Source of the DNA: Candidatus Xenolissoclinum pacificiensis L6
GTDB lineage: Bacteria; Pseudomonadota; Alphaproteobacteria; Rickettsiales; Anaplasmataceae
Length of the DNA stretch: 64,000 nucleotides
Direction: 5' to 3'
Assembly: GCA_000512675.1 (NCBI GenBank)
Contig: AXCJ01000005.1
Coordinates: 81,959 to 145,958, forward strand
In this document: positions 18,054-28,062 of the stretch, piece by piece
Layout: the number at the start of each line of letters is the position of its first letter
Numbering within the stretch: the stretch's first letter is position 1
Made by a program: the position numbers and the translations under genes
Notes under the pieces: generated by a model
Told to the model about the DNA's origin: nothing
The model's database searches: none
Seen by the model: the letters and a program-made list of their open reading frames with translations, nothing else

Positions 18054-19317
18054 ACCCTTTATGCGAGTTGCTAATGTGAAAGGAACGAAAGATATATATG
18101 GTACAGCATCTTCATTATTTAAAGAAATTGTAGATTTAGCTTATCACTTATCATCTATATACGGTTTTGAAACAATTTCTACTCCGATCATGGAATATAA
18201 AGATTTGTTCATCAATACACTAGGTAATACTTCAGATATTATTAGCAAAGAAGTCTATGCATTGCATGATCGAAATGGAGAAGAAATAATATTAAGACCA
18301 GAATTTACAGCATCTATTGCAAGATCCTTTGTTCAACATATGCAATCTCTGTCATTACCCAGAAAACTATTTTCTTGGGGTCCGTTATTTAGATACGAAC
18401 GCCCCCAGAAAGGAAGAATGCGTCAGTTTCATCAACTAAATTATGAAGCTATTGGAATACAATCAACCTGTTATGATGTAGAAATTATTTCTCTTGCAGA
18501 ATCATTATTAAAAAATTTAAATATACAAGATTTTACTCTACATATTAACTCTTTAGGTAATATGCATACCAGAAACCAGTATATTATAGCCTTAAAATCT
18601 TTCTTACAACCTTTGCAATTGGATTTATCAGAAGATAGTCAAAAACGCTTAAAAAATAATCCTCTACGTATATTAGATTCAAAAGACAGTAGAGATATTG
18701 AAATTCTTTGTCAGGCACCAAAAATCTCTGATTTTTACGATTCAGAATCAAAAATGATTTTTGACAGTATACTCCAGAAACTTACCGGGCTAAATATTAA
18801 TTTCAAAATAAACCACAATATCGTGCGTGGTTTAGATTATTATAGTCATACAGTATTTGAATTCACTCATGATGATTTAGGTGCCCAATCAGCAATCCTT
18901 GCAGGTGGCAGATATCATGATTTAATTGCAAATTTAGGAGGACCTAAAATACAGTCAATTGGATTCGCCGCAGGTATAGAACGCCTATTACTTCTTACTG
19001 AGAATACTCAAGACAACAAGTACGATGTCTCAGTTGTATTTTTGGATAATATTACAGAAAATATGGAATATATACTGACAACTATCGCAACATTAAGAAA
19101 TCATAATATTCTTGTTAACTGTCTATTCGATAAATCATTCAAACAACAAATGAAATCTGCATCTTCCAACAGCAAGGTTATGGTTTTAATTGGTCCCGAA
19201 GAAATTAATTGCAACTCTGTTTCAATAAAACATCTTGTTGAACATCAACAAGATGTCGTACTACTAACCGATATGGTTTCTTATATTATCAAAATATTGA
19301 ATTATGCTACAAAATAA
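18046..19317 (+). CDS. hisS: Histidine-tRNA ligase
   Basis: A class II aminoacyl-tRNA synthetase that charges tRNA-His. Seen: VKGTKDIYG, motif 2 LFSWGPLFRYERPQKGRMRQ followed by FHQLNYEAIG, the histidine-binding IVRGLDYYSHTVFEF, and SIGFAAGIERLLLL (motif 3), then a short anticodon-binding domain. Length 423 residues is normal. Eight bases overlap bolA upstream and fourteen overlap the SDR gene downstream. The start codon at 18046 is TTG-like; no alternative ATG upstream fits better. Confidence 0.95.
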   Translation: MNKPFMRVANVKGTKDIYGTASSLFKEIVDLAYHLSSIYGFETISTPIMEYKDLFINTLGNTSDIISKEVYALHDRNGEEIILRPEFTASIARSFVQHMQSLSLPRKLFSWGPLFRYERPQKGRMRQFHQLNYEAIGIQSTCYDVEIISLAESLLKNLNIQDFTLHINSLGNMHTRNQYIIALKSFLQPLQLDLSEDSQKRLKNNPLRILDSKDSRDIEILCQAPKISDFYDSESKMIFDSILQKLTGLNINFKINHNIVRGLDYYSHTVFEFTHDDLGAQSAILAGGRYHDLIANLGGPKIQSIGFAAGIERLLLLTENTQDNKYDVSVVFLDNITENMEYILTTIATLRNHNILVNCLFDKSFKQQMKSASSNSKVMVLIGPEEINCNSVSIKHLVEHQQDVVLLTDMVSYIIKILNYATK

Positions 19318-19975
19318 AATCGCTCTCATCATGAATGCCACCACTCCTTTTGCATCTGCTGTAGCTCGTATTTTCGCGTATGAAAAATCTCATGTAGTGC
19401 TGGTAGATGAGGATATGCAAAAATTAGCATCTCTTGAAAAAGAAATCATCTTTCTTAAAGGCAAAGTCACTACTATTACAATGAACTTTAGTAATACTGA
19501 TACTGTTGGAATCCTAACCAGTAACTTAGAGTCAACTTTTAACAAATTAGATATTCTTGTCAGTAGCGCGGGAACTATGACAGAACTAAAATTACTTACG
19601 GACTTTCATCATAACGAATGGTTAAATATCATAAATACAGGGATTATATTTCACTGGACATTATTACGATCACTCGATAAATTACTGAAAAGATCTGGAA
19701 ATGGAAGAGTCATCTTTGGTATAATAGGAGATATACCTGATCAATTGCATAGCCCCTATATTGTAGTAAACAATGCACTCAAATCCTTATTGCATTGTTA
19801 CGCTCTAGAAAACAAACATTCGAGTGTTAAGGCAAATATAATCTCGCTTAGCAAAGATCAATTATCAGAACAAGATGAAAATACTCAAACATCTGAACTC
19901 CTCGCGGAGATGTTCCTTGATTTAGCATCACCTAAAATTAAAACCACAGGTCAAATATATCATCCAATACTTTAA
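19304..19975 (+). CDS. Short-chain dehydrogenase/reductase homologue, active site lost
   Basis: The fold is recognisable: a beta-alpha-beta start NKIALIMNATTPFASAVARI, an acidic cofactor-choosing VDED, and the SDR landmark LDILVSSAG (residues 82-90). However, the glycine-rich TGxxxGxG loop is replaced by NATTPFAS, the catalytic Ser region reads VIFGIIGD, and the YxxxK pair reads YIVVN at 152-156, with Asn in place of Lys. Length 223 residues is at the short end. It overlaps hisS and ends the operon. It is probably not an oxidoreductase any more, either repurposed or decaying while still open. Confidence 0.75.
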   Translation: MLQNKIALIMNATTPFASAVARIFAYEKSHVVLVDEDMQKLASLEKEIIFLKGKVTTITMNFSNTDTVGILTSNLESTFNKLDILVSSAGTMTELKLLTDFHHNEWLNIINTGIIFHWTLLRSLDKLLKRSGNGRVIFGIIGDIPDQLHSPYIVVNNALKSLLHCYALENKHSSVKANIISLSKDQLSEQDENTQTSELLAEMFLDLASPKIKTTGQIYHPIL

Positions 19976-20169
19976 AAATAAAAACGAGTTTGTCATATTA
20001 CATAATACGACCTTTTTCCTATCTGCCCCTATTATTTGCCCCGTGCATGATAGATCATTTCATCTTCTCCCCCATTTATCATATCTAGATCATAGACACT
20101 TTATGAGAATCTCCTCCATATTCTTACGGATACAATAAGTCGTCACTACCTAGAATTGTATCTAGATCA

Positions 20170-20409
20170 TGATGAGAGAGGTAATATCCTTCTTATAACA
20201 TCAACTATTCACAAAAAAATGCGTCACCAAGTTCGGAATAAATCATTGCTTTCTCTCTATTATCTCCTGCTGTTTTAGATTTACCCAACCCGCTATAGCT
20301 TAATACATTTACTTTAGAATCATTCAATTTTTTTCAATTTTGCTCTGAAATATATATATATTACCCATCAGTAGCAGGCAATGAGAAATCACCTGCTATA
20401 ACAATCATA
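20170..20409 (-). pseudogene. Decayed partial copy of the C-terminus of the neighbouring 770-residue gene
   Basis: Immediately downstream of the orphan gene's stop, the minus strand reads VIAGDFSLPATDG, a stop, YIYISEQN, a stop, KKLNDSKVNVLSYSG. The intact gene has AITEGVSLPATDH, MYISEQNLRKLNDYEVDLSS in the same order. The copy continues into a different tail (LGKSKTAGDNREKAMIYSEL). It carries two in-frame stops. It is best read as the remnant of a tandem paralogue or of a duplicated 3' end. Adjacent sequence to 19976 has no recognisable gene. Confidence 0.7.
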
Positions 20410-22722
20410 TTATCGTATAGGTGAACTCCTCACTTCTTCTATATTCTTGACATCTGTAATTGAAGTTTTTGGATCCCTCTCCTTATATTTGAGCTCTTTT
20501 ACAATTGTTCTACAACTTGACAGATCTACTTCATAATCATTCAATTTTCTCAAATTTTGCTCTGAAATATACATTACACTACTCATATGATCAGTCGCAG
20601 GTAGTGATACACCTTCTGTAATAGCAAATCTTCCTTTATCGACTGTAGTGGTTATCATAACAGATGATAATACATTATGAGACTTAACAAAGCTATGCAC
20701 CCTTATATCATCTAGAACACTATAATAACAAATCCTCTTATTTAGTGCATCTACATCTCTCGTATTATTCAGATCAAAGCTCTTTGCATCTTGTTTTAAA
20801 GAATCAAACACTTTAATAACATACTTGTCTTGCGTCTCTTCTAAAAAGATTCCTTTGTCTTTCCACTTCTGCAATGCTTCTTCAGTAACAAGGATTCTAC
20901 CATTATCTACTAATCCGGAATTTTTGTCTATAGTCAAAGAAGAATCAGTTTCATGAGCACCATCTGTATATGCAGGTGCAGTCATATAAGTATCTATAAT
21001 AACTCTCTCTTTGGGATTTGCAATATTCTTACGTATGAATGATATGTTATCTATTTCATTTGTACCTAACGACTCACTAAGACCAATTTTCTTTTTACCT
21101 GATCCAACATTATGTAAAGGAAGATCACACGCTAAAAATTCACGCTGATGAAATTGTGATTTTTTATCTGCATGATATAATGCATCCAGCATCATCTTTG
21201 CTAGACAGCTTTTTAAATCATCATAAGGCGTGTAAAATCTCTGCAATCCTTCGCATATATCCTGAATATCCCTTGTATAATTATTTCCAAATACACGATC
21301 TAGTGAAATCGGATTATTTGGATTTTGTGTAGTCTTATACAGTAAAATCCGATCTTTTTTATTTAGTATTCGATTCATCTGTTCTTGCATATTCAATATA
21401 TTGTTGCACTGTTTTTTTAACAATTTACCTGCTAAAGAATCATCAAACCTTAGAGTATTTCCTACTTTAACTTGAAGATGAGCATTTTGCAAAAGACTTT
21501 TATATTGTGTGAAAAACTCTTTACATTCTTCATATGGCATTACCTCTCCTGTCAAAGAACTATATAAAGTATCTATAGGAATTATAGAAAATACGTTGCA
21601 GTCTCCTGTTTCTAATATGTGTGTTTTCGAAGCTTTCTTATACCAATCACCAAGCACTTCATACTCTGAAGGAAGATCCTCTCTTACCAACAATTCTTTA
21701 TTAGCACAATGTACTACTGATGCCTCCGTACCCATTGGTGCATGTTGATTAATAGTATTCAATTTCTGCCCATCTAAAGTTTTGTAAGTATTAAATATAT
21801 GTCCTCTAGTAAATCTTTCTACATGGAAATATTCATTCTTCTCATCATCATAAAACATTGAAGCCATTGCATGCTCTATTTCCATTTCTACGCCATAATA
21901 TAAGCTCCCTACCATAATCCCTGTACGACAACTTAGATCAAAATCTTCCAGTAATTTCGGTATTCCATTCACTTTAAAAACTACCTCTCTTTGTCCCTCT
22001 TTTTCACAAAATTCTAATGTATATATTATGGGTAAATCAGTTGGTGTCTTCATATGATGAAGATTATAAAAATGAGCTTTAGTACCTGGCTTTAACTCTG
22101 TAGAACCCTCCTTCAAGAAGATTTCTTGTAGATCAATAAAAGTATCTGGAAGTACTTCTTGTAGATGCATAATGATACCTTGTGCATTAAATTTTTCTTC
22201 AGCAGTTTTATTATGATCCTTTAAAATAGCCTGTAGTCTGTCTTTACTAGTAACATGAAGTTTATATATAAACTTCTCTAAATTACAAGGAGTACGCAAA
22301 TCCAGATTATAATTTGACTCATCACGTTTAAGCTCTTCTGCTCCTGGATTCAGAATATTTTGACTAAATACTACTACTCCTTCCTTGTTCTCTCCTGATC
22401 TCTTTGGAATAGTATCAATAACCTGACACTCTTGATCATTTGAGTGTTTTAGCATAAGATCGTCACAAATCTTCTGTAATGATTCTTGATATTTTTTTCT
22501 TGCCTCTTTCTTCCCAATCGTCTTACAGTTCTCCAAATACTCATCTCCAGCGTTCTGAAGAAGCGTATTATCAATCAGCTCCTTATCAAAAGTGCTATAA
22601 AATCCTTTTAATGCTTCTTGAACATATTTTTTCGTTACCATCCCGTTCTGATTTACAAGGTTGTTTATAAGGTCTTGAACAGATTTAAAGTACCCAGGTG
22701 CTTTATCAATTCTCATATGCAT
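20410..22722 (-). CDS. Large orphan protein, unknown function (770 aa)
   Basis: I do not recognise a family. The protein starts MHMRIDKAPGYFKSVQDLIN, is hydrophilic and lysine/aspartate-rich, and has no signal peptide or membrane segment. The first 110 residues look helical; the middle and end look mixed alpha/beta. Notable local sequences are RTGIMVGSLYYGVEMEIEHA, PLHNVGSGKKKIGLSESLG and EGVSLPATDHMSSVMYISEQ. Codon use looks like the neighbours'. A decayed copy of its C-terminus follows directly, so the gene belonged to a small local family. Large cytoplasmic orphans of this kind in Rickettsiales are often proposed secreted effectors, but nothing here proves secretion. Confidence 0.7.
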   Translation of the reverse strand: MHMRIDKAPGYFKSVQDLINNLVNQNGMVTKKYVQEALKGFYSTFDKELIDNTLLQNAGDEYLENCKTIGKKEARKKYQESLQKICDDLMLKHSNDQECQVIDTIPKRSGENKEGVVVFSQNILNPGAEELKRDESNYNLDLRTPCNLEKFIYKLHVTSKDRLQAILKDHNKTAEEKFNAQGIIMHLQEVLPDTFIDLQEIFLKEGSTELKPGTKAHFYNLHHMKTPTDLPIIYTLEFCEKEGQREVVFKVNGIPKLLEDFDLSCRTGIMVGSLYYGVEMEIEHAMASMFYDDEKNEYFHVERFTRGHIFNTYKTLDGQKLNTINQHAPMGTEASVVHCANKELLVREDLPSEYEVLGDWYKKASKTHILETGDCNVFSIIPIDTLYSSLTGEVMPYEECKEFFTQYKSLLQNAHLQVKVGNTLRFDDSLAGKLLKKQCNNILNMQEQMNRILNKKDRILLYKTTQNPNNPISLDRVFGNNYTRDIQDICEGLQRFYTPYDDLKSCLAKMMLDALYHADKKSQFHQREFLACDLPLHNVGSGKKKIGLSESLGTNEIDNISFIRKNIANPKERVIIDTYMTAPAYTDGAHETDSSLTIDKNSGLVDNGRILVTEEALQKWKDKGIFLEETQDKYVIKVFDSLKQDAKSFDLNNTRDVDALNKRICYYSVLDDIRVHSFVKSHNVLSSVMITTTVDKGRFAITEGVSLPATDHMSSVMYISEQNLRKLNDYEVDLSSCRTIVKELKYKERDPKTSITDVKNIEEVRSSPIR

Positions 22723-23009
22723 ATTAAATAATAAAAAATCATGTTAAATAAATAACCTGATCACATGTTGCAATCAAGGCTATTGTTAAAGTTATAGTAT
22801 TCTTGATTAATGCACCAACATGTAGAGTTTTACAACAATTATTAATAATAATATTCACACTGAAAGATAAGTATATTCAAAATATGTTTTTCAATATAAA
22901 TCATCATCACAACACAAACTAATAATCCATTATCAAAACTTATTCTATATTTTTGTGCTGCGCTTACATTAATACATAAACCACCCTATAATCTCTGCTT
23001 TTAACAATA
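22723..23009. other. Spacer between orphan gene and glycosyltransferase
   Basis: About 290 bp without a credible frame. It should contain the promoter of the orphan gene (minus strand) and the 3' end of the glycosyltransferase transcript lies beyond it. No hairpin with a T-run was recognised. Confidence 0.4.
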
Positions 23010-24488
23010 TCACCTCTTGCCTGTATGTTCTGTTTTTGACCAGTAATACGGATTTCTATATAAAGAATATAACGCAACATAAGACGCTACAGGTAAAAAA
23101 AACGTTAGATATACAGGATAAAGAAGATATATCAATATGTTCCGCAAGTTTTTATGAACAAATATTACTAGTACCACCTCTGTTATATAAAAGCATAGTA
23201 AATTCATAGCTGTATATAACGAGTTATATCCATACAAAATATTATGAAATAACACAAAAGGAGATGTGAGAATTATCAAGTTGGGTATTCCAAATAACAT
23301 CAAAAACGAGATCTGTTTTTTTATATCATTCTCTTGAAGTATTTCTTTTGAATGAGTACAAAAAGTTTGTAAAAACCCTTTGATCCAACGAGACCTTTGT
23401 TTTATCCAAGCATGTAAACTATATACTGATTCCTCATATGTATAGCTATTAGATATCGTAATATATCTAGGCTTGTAATACCTTACTGCAATATCTGCAT
23501 CTTCTGTCACATTATATGGATCCCAATTATTTTGCTGAGTTAGCATGTGCACATTAAAATGATTTGATGTTCCTCCTAGAGGAACGATCAATGCAAGATT
23601 CGCCAAAGACTGTAAAAAAAAATCGAAATGTATCTTATATTCAATCGAGAGTAACTTTGTAAGAAGATTGTGCTCTTTGTTATAAAAGTTCAATCTACAT
23701 TGAACACAGAATAAATCCTTATTGTTCATGAAAACCTCAGAGACTTTTATCAATTGATCTTTCTCTGGTATATCTTCTGCATCATATATAGTGAGTAATT
23801 CTCCTTTTACAAAAGGCAGAGCATATTTACAAGCTTTAGATTTTGTTCTAGGAATTGAATTTGGAACAATTATACTTCTAAAATGTCTCTCAGATTGATA
23901 TTGTGTGACAACCTCAATAGTTTCTGCATCATCCTCTTCCAATACAACAAGTACATCTAGCATATTTTTAGGATATTCCAAAGAATATACACTATTCAAT
24001 ATACTGTGCACCATATGAGATTCTTTATATAGTGGAATGATAATAGAGTAGACAGGATATTTTTCAATTTTAGAAGAATTTTTATTATGTGTAGATTTAT
24101 GACATGCAAAAATGGTAATAAATTTCATTGTGTAATATAAAAAATAAATTAAATTCAATAAATATACACCTACATTACCAAAAAAGTTTGCTAAATAACA
24201 AATCAGCAGAATTATAACAAACAAAATTATATTCTTATACTTAGGATTTTGTGCTGTACAGAAGTTCTCTGGTATACAAGTGGAATATTTGATAAGGTAC
24301 TTCTGTAATATAGCATTACGATATTTTTCTGAAATACGCACAAACCTAATTTTACGTTTATAAAATTTCCTTATCTTATATCTTGTATCTGATGATAAAC
24401 CACAGTGACCTATATGTTGTTTATCTGATAAAAAAACAACATTATATTTACAGCACAGCTTAATATCATCAAATGATAATCTGTTCAT
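23010..24488 (-). CDS. Membrane glycosyltransferase family 2, processive type
   Basis: The GT2 core starts at about residue 148 with YSIIIPLYKESHMVHSILNS, followed by LDVLVVLEEDDAET, the metal-binding YDAEDIPEKDQL, a second acidic motif NVTEDADIAVRYY and the KQRSRWIKGFLQTF motif (Q..RW). This combination is typical of cellulose-synthase-like membrane enzymes. Helices flank the core: two near residues 88-130 and about three at the C-terminus. Residues 1-75 (CCKYNVVFLS, IRFVRISEKYRNAILQKY) resemble a shortened MshEN-like domain found at the front of some alphaproteobacterial GT2 enzymes. The sugar donor and product are unknown; an envelope polysaccharide is plausible. Confidence 0.85.
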   Translation of the reverse strand: MNRLSFDDIKLCCKYNVVFLSDKQHIGHCGLSSDTRYKIRKFYKRKIRFVRISEKYRNAILQKYLIKYSTCIPENFCTAQNPKYKNIILFVIILLICYLANFFGNVGVYLLNLIYFLYYTMKFITIFACHKSTHNKNSSKIEKYPVYSIIIPLYKESHMVHSILNSVYSLEYPKNMLDVLVVLEEDDAETIEVVTQYQSERHFRSIIVPNSIPRTKSKACKYALPFVKGELLTIYDAEDIPEKDQLIKVSEVFMNNKDLFCVQCRLNFYNKEHNLLTKLLSIEYKIHFDFFLQSLANLALIVPLGGTSNHFNVHMLTQQNNWDPYNVTEDADIAVRYYKPRYITISNSYTYEESVYSLHAWIKQRSRWIKGFLQTFCTHSKEILQENDIKKQISFLMLFGIPNLIILTSPFVLFHNILYGYNSLYTAMNLLCFYITEVVLVIFVHKNLRNILIYLLYPVYLTFFLPVASYVALYSLYRNPYYWSKTEHTGKR

Positions 24489-25232
24489 TTGATATGATAA
24501 ATCAATAATTATGCAATATAAGAATTACTATAAATACAAAAAATCATTTACACAATAATAAATATTGATATTTTTATAAGAAATATATATGATGTTTATA
24601 GCATTTATAAAGATCAAATTATACTGGCTAGCTTGATGCAAAATGTTGATATTCATGTTATATAGACCCTCAAAATCGGATTCTACACTCCGATACATAA
24701 CGATGAGATCACCTGTCATCATTTATATAAAACTAGTGTCTGTTCTCTTTACTATAGCGTATTAGATCCTTTGAAAATAAATTTTTTATATTGAAAACAA
24801 GAGACAGATGTCTCACTTCAGTGCATCAACTTGCATTCCATGTGCACACAATCTAATCAAATGAGACTCTGGGAATTTACACCCTTCTCATATACCAATC
24901 TAGACCCTCCTCAGATATAGATTCACCAATATTTTCTTACCACCTTTCTTATATTCAAATTAACGTATAACAATCTGCAATAAAACGTCTTCCATGTTTA
25001 GTCATACTGATATTCACAATCAAACAGTCGGTTATTTCCAAACACTTATGTTGTTTTCTCTCCTTGCATATACATTACTTTAATAGTGTTGAGTATGTTT
25101 CTAAATTGTTTTCGATAATGAAAGATAAAATATCTTATAATTATTCCTTAACAATAGCTATCCTCTAATTTGACTAGATACCTGAGTGCAATGTAAAATG
25201 GTGTACTTATAGCTTATGTCCTTATTTTTACC
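24489..25232. other. Spacer of about 740 bp upstream of miaB
   Basis: Only a 64-codon minus-strand frame (24528-24722, starting MMTGDLIVMYRSVESDF) is visible. It has no homology I recognise and the composition of random A+T-rich sequence. A short inverted repeat, GAGACA then TGTCTC, lies near 24803-24816. No tRNA-like structure was found. Promoters of the glycosyltransferase gene and miaB should lie here. Confidence 0.45.
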
Positions 25233-26603
25233 ATGAAAACGTTTTTTATTAAAACATATGGTTGTCAGATGAATGTTTACGACTCCATGATCATGTCCAG
25301 AATCGCTAAAAATCTAGACTTAGAACAAGTAAATTCCGTTGATAATGCGGATTTGGTAATTCTGAATACTTGTCATATTCGAGAAAAAGCTACAGAAAAA
25401 ATGTACTCCGAATTAGGACAGATCAAAGCTATAGAACGTAAGAAAAGTAAAAAGATTATTACAGTGGTAGCAGGATGTGTTGCTCAGGCTGAAGGAGATA
25501 TTATTCTGGAACGTGCAAATAATGTTGACTTTGTTGTAGGACCTCAAAGTCTCCATACTTTACCAGAATTGTTAGGTAAAGTACGACGCCTACAAAGCAA
25601 AGAAATATCATTAGAATTCGAACCGGTAGAAAAATTTGACCTTATTAATCAACAAGATTATTCACATGATGGTATTGTGTCTTCTTTTCTATCAATACAA
25701 GAAGGATGCGATAAATTTTGCACTTATTGTGTGGTGCCTTATACTAGAGGAGCAGAATATTCCAGACCAGTCGCTGAGATTTTAAATGAATCTTGTAAGA
25801 TGGTTGATGCTGGAATAAAAGAAATTATTCTGCTTGGACAAAATGTGAATGGATATCATGGTAAAAATGAAGATGGAACGGCATGCGATTTAGGAAATTT
25901 AATTAAAATTCTTGGCCGTATTCCTAGACTACAAAGAATACGATATACCACTTCCCACCCATCTGATATGCACGAATCTTTATATAAAGCGCATGCTGAA
26001 GAAGAAAAATTGATGCCTTACCTTCATCTTCCTGTGCAAAGTGGTTCTAATAAGATACTTAAACATATGAATCGGAAGCATACAGTAGAACAATACTTAG
26101 CAATAATCAGTCGACTACGCAAATATAACAAAAGTATGGCATTCTCATCAGATTTTATTGTTGGATATCCTGGTGAAACAGATCGTGATTTTCAAGATAC
26201 ATTAGACCTTGTCAAAGAAGTTAAGTTTGCACAAGCATTTAGTTTTAAATACAGCCCCAGACCTGGAACACCTAGTGCTAGCTATTCAGATCAAATACCA
26301 GAAGATATTAAGCATGAAAGATTGATGATACTTCAAGACCTATTATCTGCACAGCAATTGGAATTTAATCGTTCTTTAATCGGTACATCAGTCTCAGTAT
26401 TATTTGATAGAGTACACAAAAATAAAGATCAGATTATTGGACGTACTCCTTACATGCAAAATGTCTATTTGGACACTACTGAAGAATATGGAACATTACA
26501 TACTATACACATTAATGAAGCTTTTTTATGTAGCTTATCCGGTAATATTCTGGATCCATATGAAATAAATCACGAAAATCTAAAAGCTAAACACCTATCC
26601 TGA
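25233..26603 (+). CDS. miaB: tRNA-2-methylthio-N6-dimethylallyladenosine synthase MiaB
   Basis: MiaB is a radical-SAM methylthiotransferase acting on i6A37 in tRNA. Seen: the N-terminal cluster ligands KTYGCQMNVYDS (Cys11), ILNTCHIREKA and VVAGCVAQAEG; the radical-SAM triad EGCDKFCTYCVVPYTRG; ILLGQNVNGYHG; and a C-terminal TRAM region with IGRTPYMQNVYLD. The 456-residue length is typical, and all six cluster cysteines are present. ATG at 25233. It stands alone between two spacers, on the same strand as the E2 gene 230 bp downstream. Confidence 0.97.
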   Translation: MKTFFIKTYGCQMNVYDSMIMSRIAKNLDLEQVNSVDNADLVILNTCHIREKATEKMYSELGQIKAIERKKSKKIITVVAGCVAQAEGDIILERANNVDFVVGPQSLHTLPELLGKVRRLQSKEISLEFEPVEKFDLINQQDYSHDGIVSSFLSIQEGCDKFCTYCVVPYTRGAEYSRPVAEILNESCKMVDAGIKEIILLGQNVNGYHGKNEDGTACDLGNLIKILGRIPRLQRIRYTTSHPSDMHESLYKAHAEEEKLMPYLHLPVQSGSNKILKHMNRKHTVEQYLAIISRLRKYNKSMAFSSDFIVGYPGETDRDFQDTLDLVKEVKFAQAFSFKYSPRPGTPSASYSDQIPEDIKHERLMILQDLLSAQQLEFNRSLIGTSVSVLFDRVHKNKDQIIGRTPYMQNVYLDTTEEYGTLHTIHINEAFLCSLSGNILDPYEINHENLKAKHLS

Positions 26604-26832
26604 TATGAAAGATATTTTGGTCACAAATTAAAAAAACAACTCCATAAACCAACTACAGAGCTTCAAAAATGCCTTATAGTTCTTATTATCAAGTTAATTC
26701 AGATTTAGTTATTATATTTATTGCACATATATAATATCATAATATTTGCTGGTGATACATAAAATTTATATATAGATACTTTGACAAGATACTCAGTTAT
26801 AGTTATCATATCCCTAATGTTACCTTATAGTC

Positions 26833-28062
26833 ATGTCAGTAAAAATACTAATGCCTAGCCTTTCTCCAACGATGGAAAAAGGTAATTTGCAAAGATGGTT
26901 CAAAAAAGAAGGAGATTCAGTAAGTTCAGGAGATGTCATCGCTGAAATCGAAACTGATAAAGCAGTTGTAGAACTTGAATCCTTAGATGATGGAGTATTG
27001 CATACAATCGTTGTTCCGGATAACAGTAAAGATGTTCCAGTTGGGTCAATAATAGCTCTTCTTAAAGAAGAGGGTGATGATGATCAAGATGTTTTAAAAT
27101 TGTTAAATAACGCTTCTGATACAAAGAATTCTCCGAGTGCTGAAGTTTCCAAGGAATCTCAAAATATTTCCTTAGAAAAAGATACCGCATTAGATCATCA
27201 AGTATCGATCAATAATAGTGAAAGAATTAAAATTAGCCCGCTAGCAAAAAAATTGTCCGAAATTAATAAAGTTTCTCTGAATGGTATGGTGGGATCAGGT
27301 CCTGGAGGAAGAATCGTAAAATCAGATGTGTTATCACAGATTGATAAGGTGCCTAACAACACGATTGCTCACTCTCATCAGGACATCTCCTCCTCTACTG
27401 TATCACCAATGCGTATGGCTATTGCCAGTAGACTTACAGAATCTAAAACAACTATTCCTCATTTTTATCTCAGTGTGGATTGCTCAGTAGATGACTTGGT
27501 AAAGTATAAAAAACAAATTAAGGAACAGTCACAAAAAAATATTACAATAAATGATTTCGTTGTTAAAGCAGTCGCTATGTCTGTTGCACAGTATCCTGAT
27601 GTGAATTCTTACTGGCAAAAGGATCAGATAATCAAAAATAGTCAGGTAGACGTTGCAGTTGCTGTTGCTATTGAGGATGGTTTAATAACTCCTATTGTCA
27701 AAAATTGTGACAGTAAAACTATTACGGCTGTTTCAGCTGAGATTAAATCTCTAGCTGAAAAAGCGAAAAATAAATCCTTAAAACCAGAAGAATTTCAAGG
27801 GGGGTCAGTTACCGTATCGAATCTAGGAATGTATGGAATAAAAGAATTTTTTGCTATTATCAACCCTCCTCAATCAGCAATCATCTCTGTTGGAGCTGCA
27901 TATAAAATTCCTTGCTTTAATGAAAATGATCATATAGTTCCTAAACAGATTATGAATATTAGCCTTTCATGTGATCATAGGGTTGTGGATGGAGTACTTG
28001 CATCTATGTTCTTGCAATCTATAAAAAATTATTTAGAAAATCCAATGTTAATTGTCATATGA
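26833..28062 (+). CDS. pdhC: Pyruvate dehydrogenase complex E2, dihydrolipoamide acetyltransferase
   Basis: Residues 1-77 are a lipoyl domain beginning MSVKILMPSLSPTMEKGNL, with the lipoyl-lysine in EIETDKAVVELES (Lys43). The start MPSLSPTME is typical of pyruvate-type rather than 2-oxoglutarate-type E2. A peripheral subunit-binding domain follows (ISPLAKKLSEINKV, SGPGGRIVKSDVL). The catalytic domain has SPMRMAIASRLTESKTTIPH and ends with SLSCDHRVVDGVLASMF, including the catalytic His and Asp. The 409-residue length fits a single-lipoyl E2. It overlaps dut by four bases (ATGA). E1 and E3 genes are not in the window, so the complex is encoded at dispersed loci, as in Rickettsiales. Confidence 0.95.
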   Translation: MSVKILMPSLSPTMEKGNLQRWFKKEGDSVSSGDVIAEIETDKAVVELESLDDGVLHTIVVPDNSKDVPVGSIIALLKEEGDDDQDVLKLLNNASDTKNSPSAEVSKESQNISLEKDTALDHQVSINNSERIKISPLAKKLSEINKVSLNGMVGSGPGGRIVKSDVLSQIDKVPNNTIAHSHQDISSSTVSPMRMAIASRLTESKTTIPHFYLSVDCSVDDLVKYKKQIKEQSQKNITINDFVVKAVAMSVAQYPDVNSYWQKDQIIKNSQVDVAVAVAIEDGLITPIVKNCDSKTITAVSAEIKSLAEKAKNKSLKPEEFQGGSVTVSNLGMYGIKEFFAIINPPQSAIISVGAAYKIPCFNENDHIVPKQIMNISLSCDHRVVDGVLASMFLQSIKNYLENPMLIVI

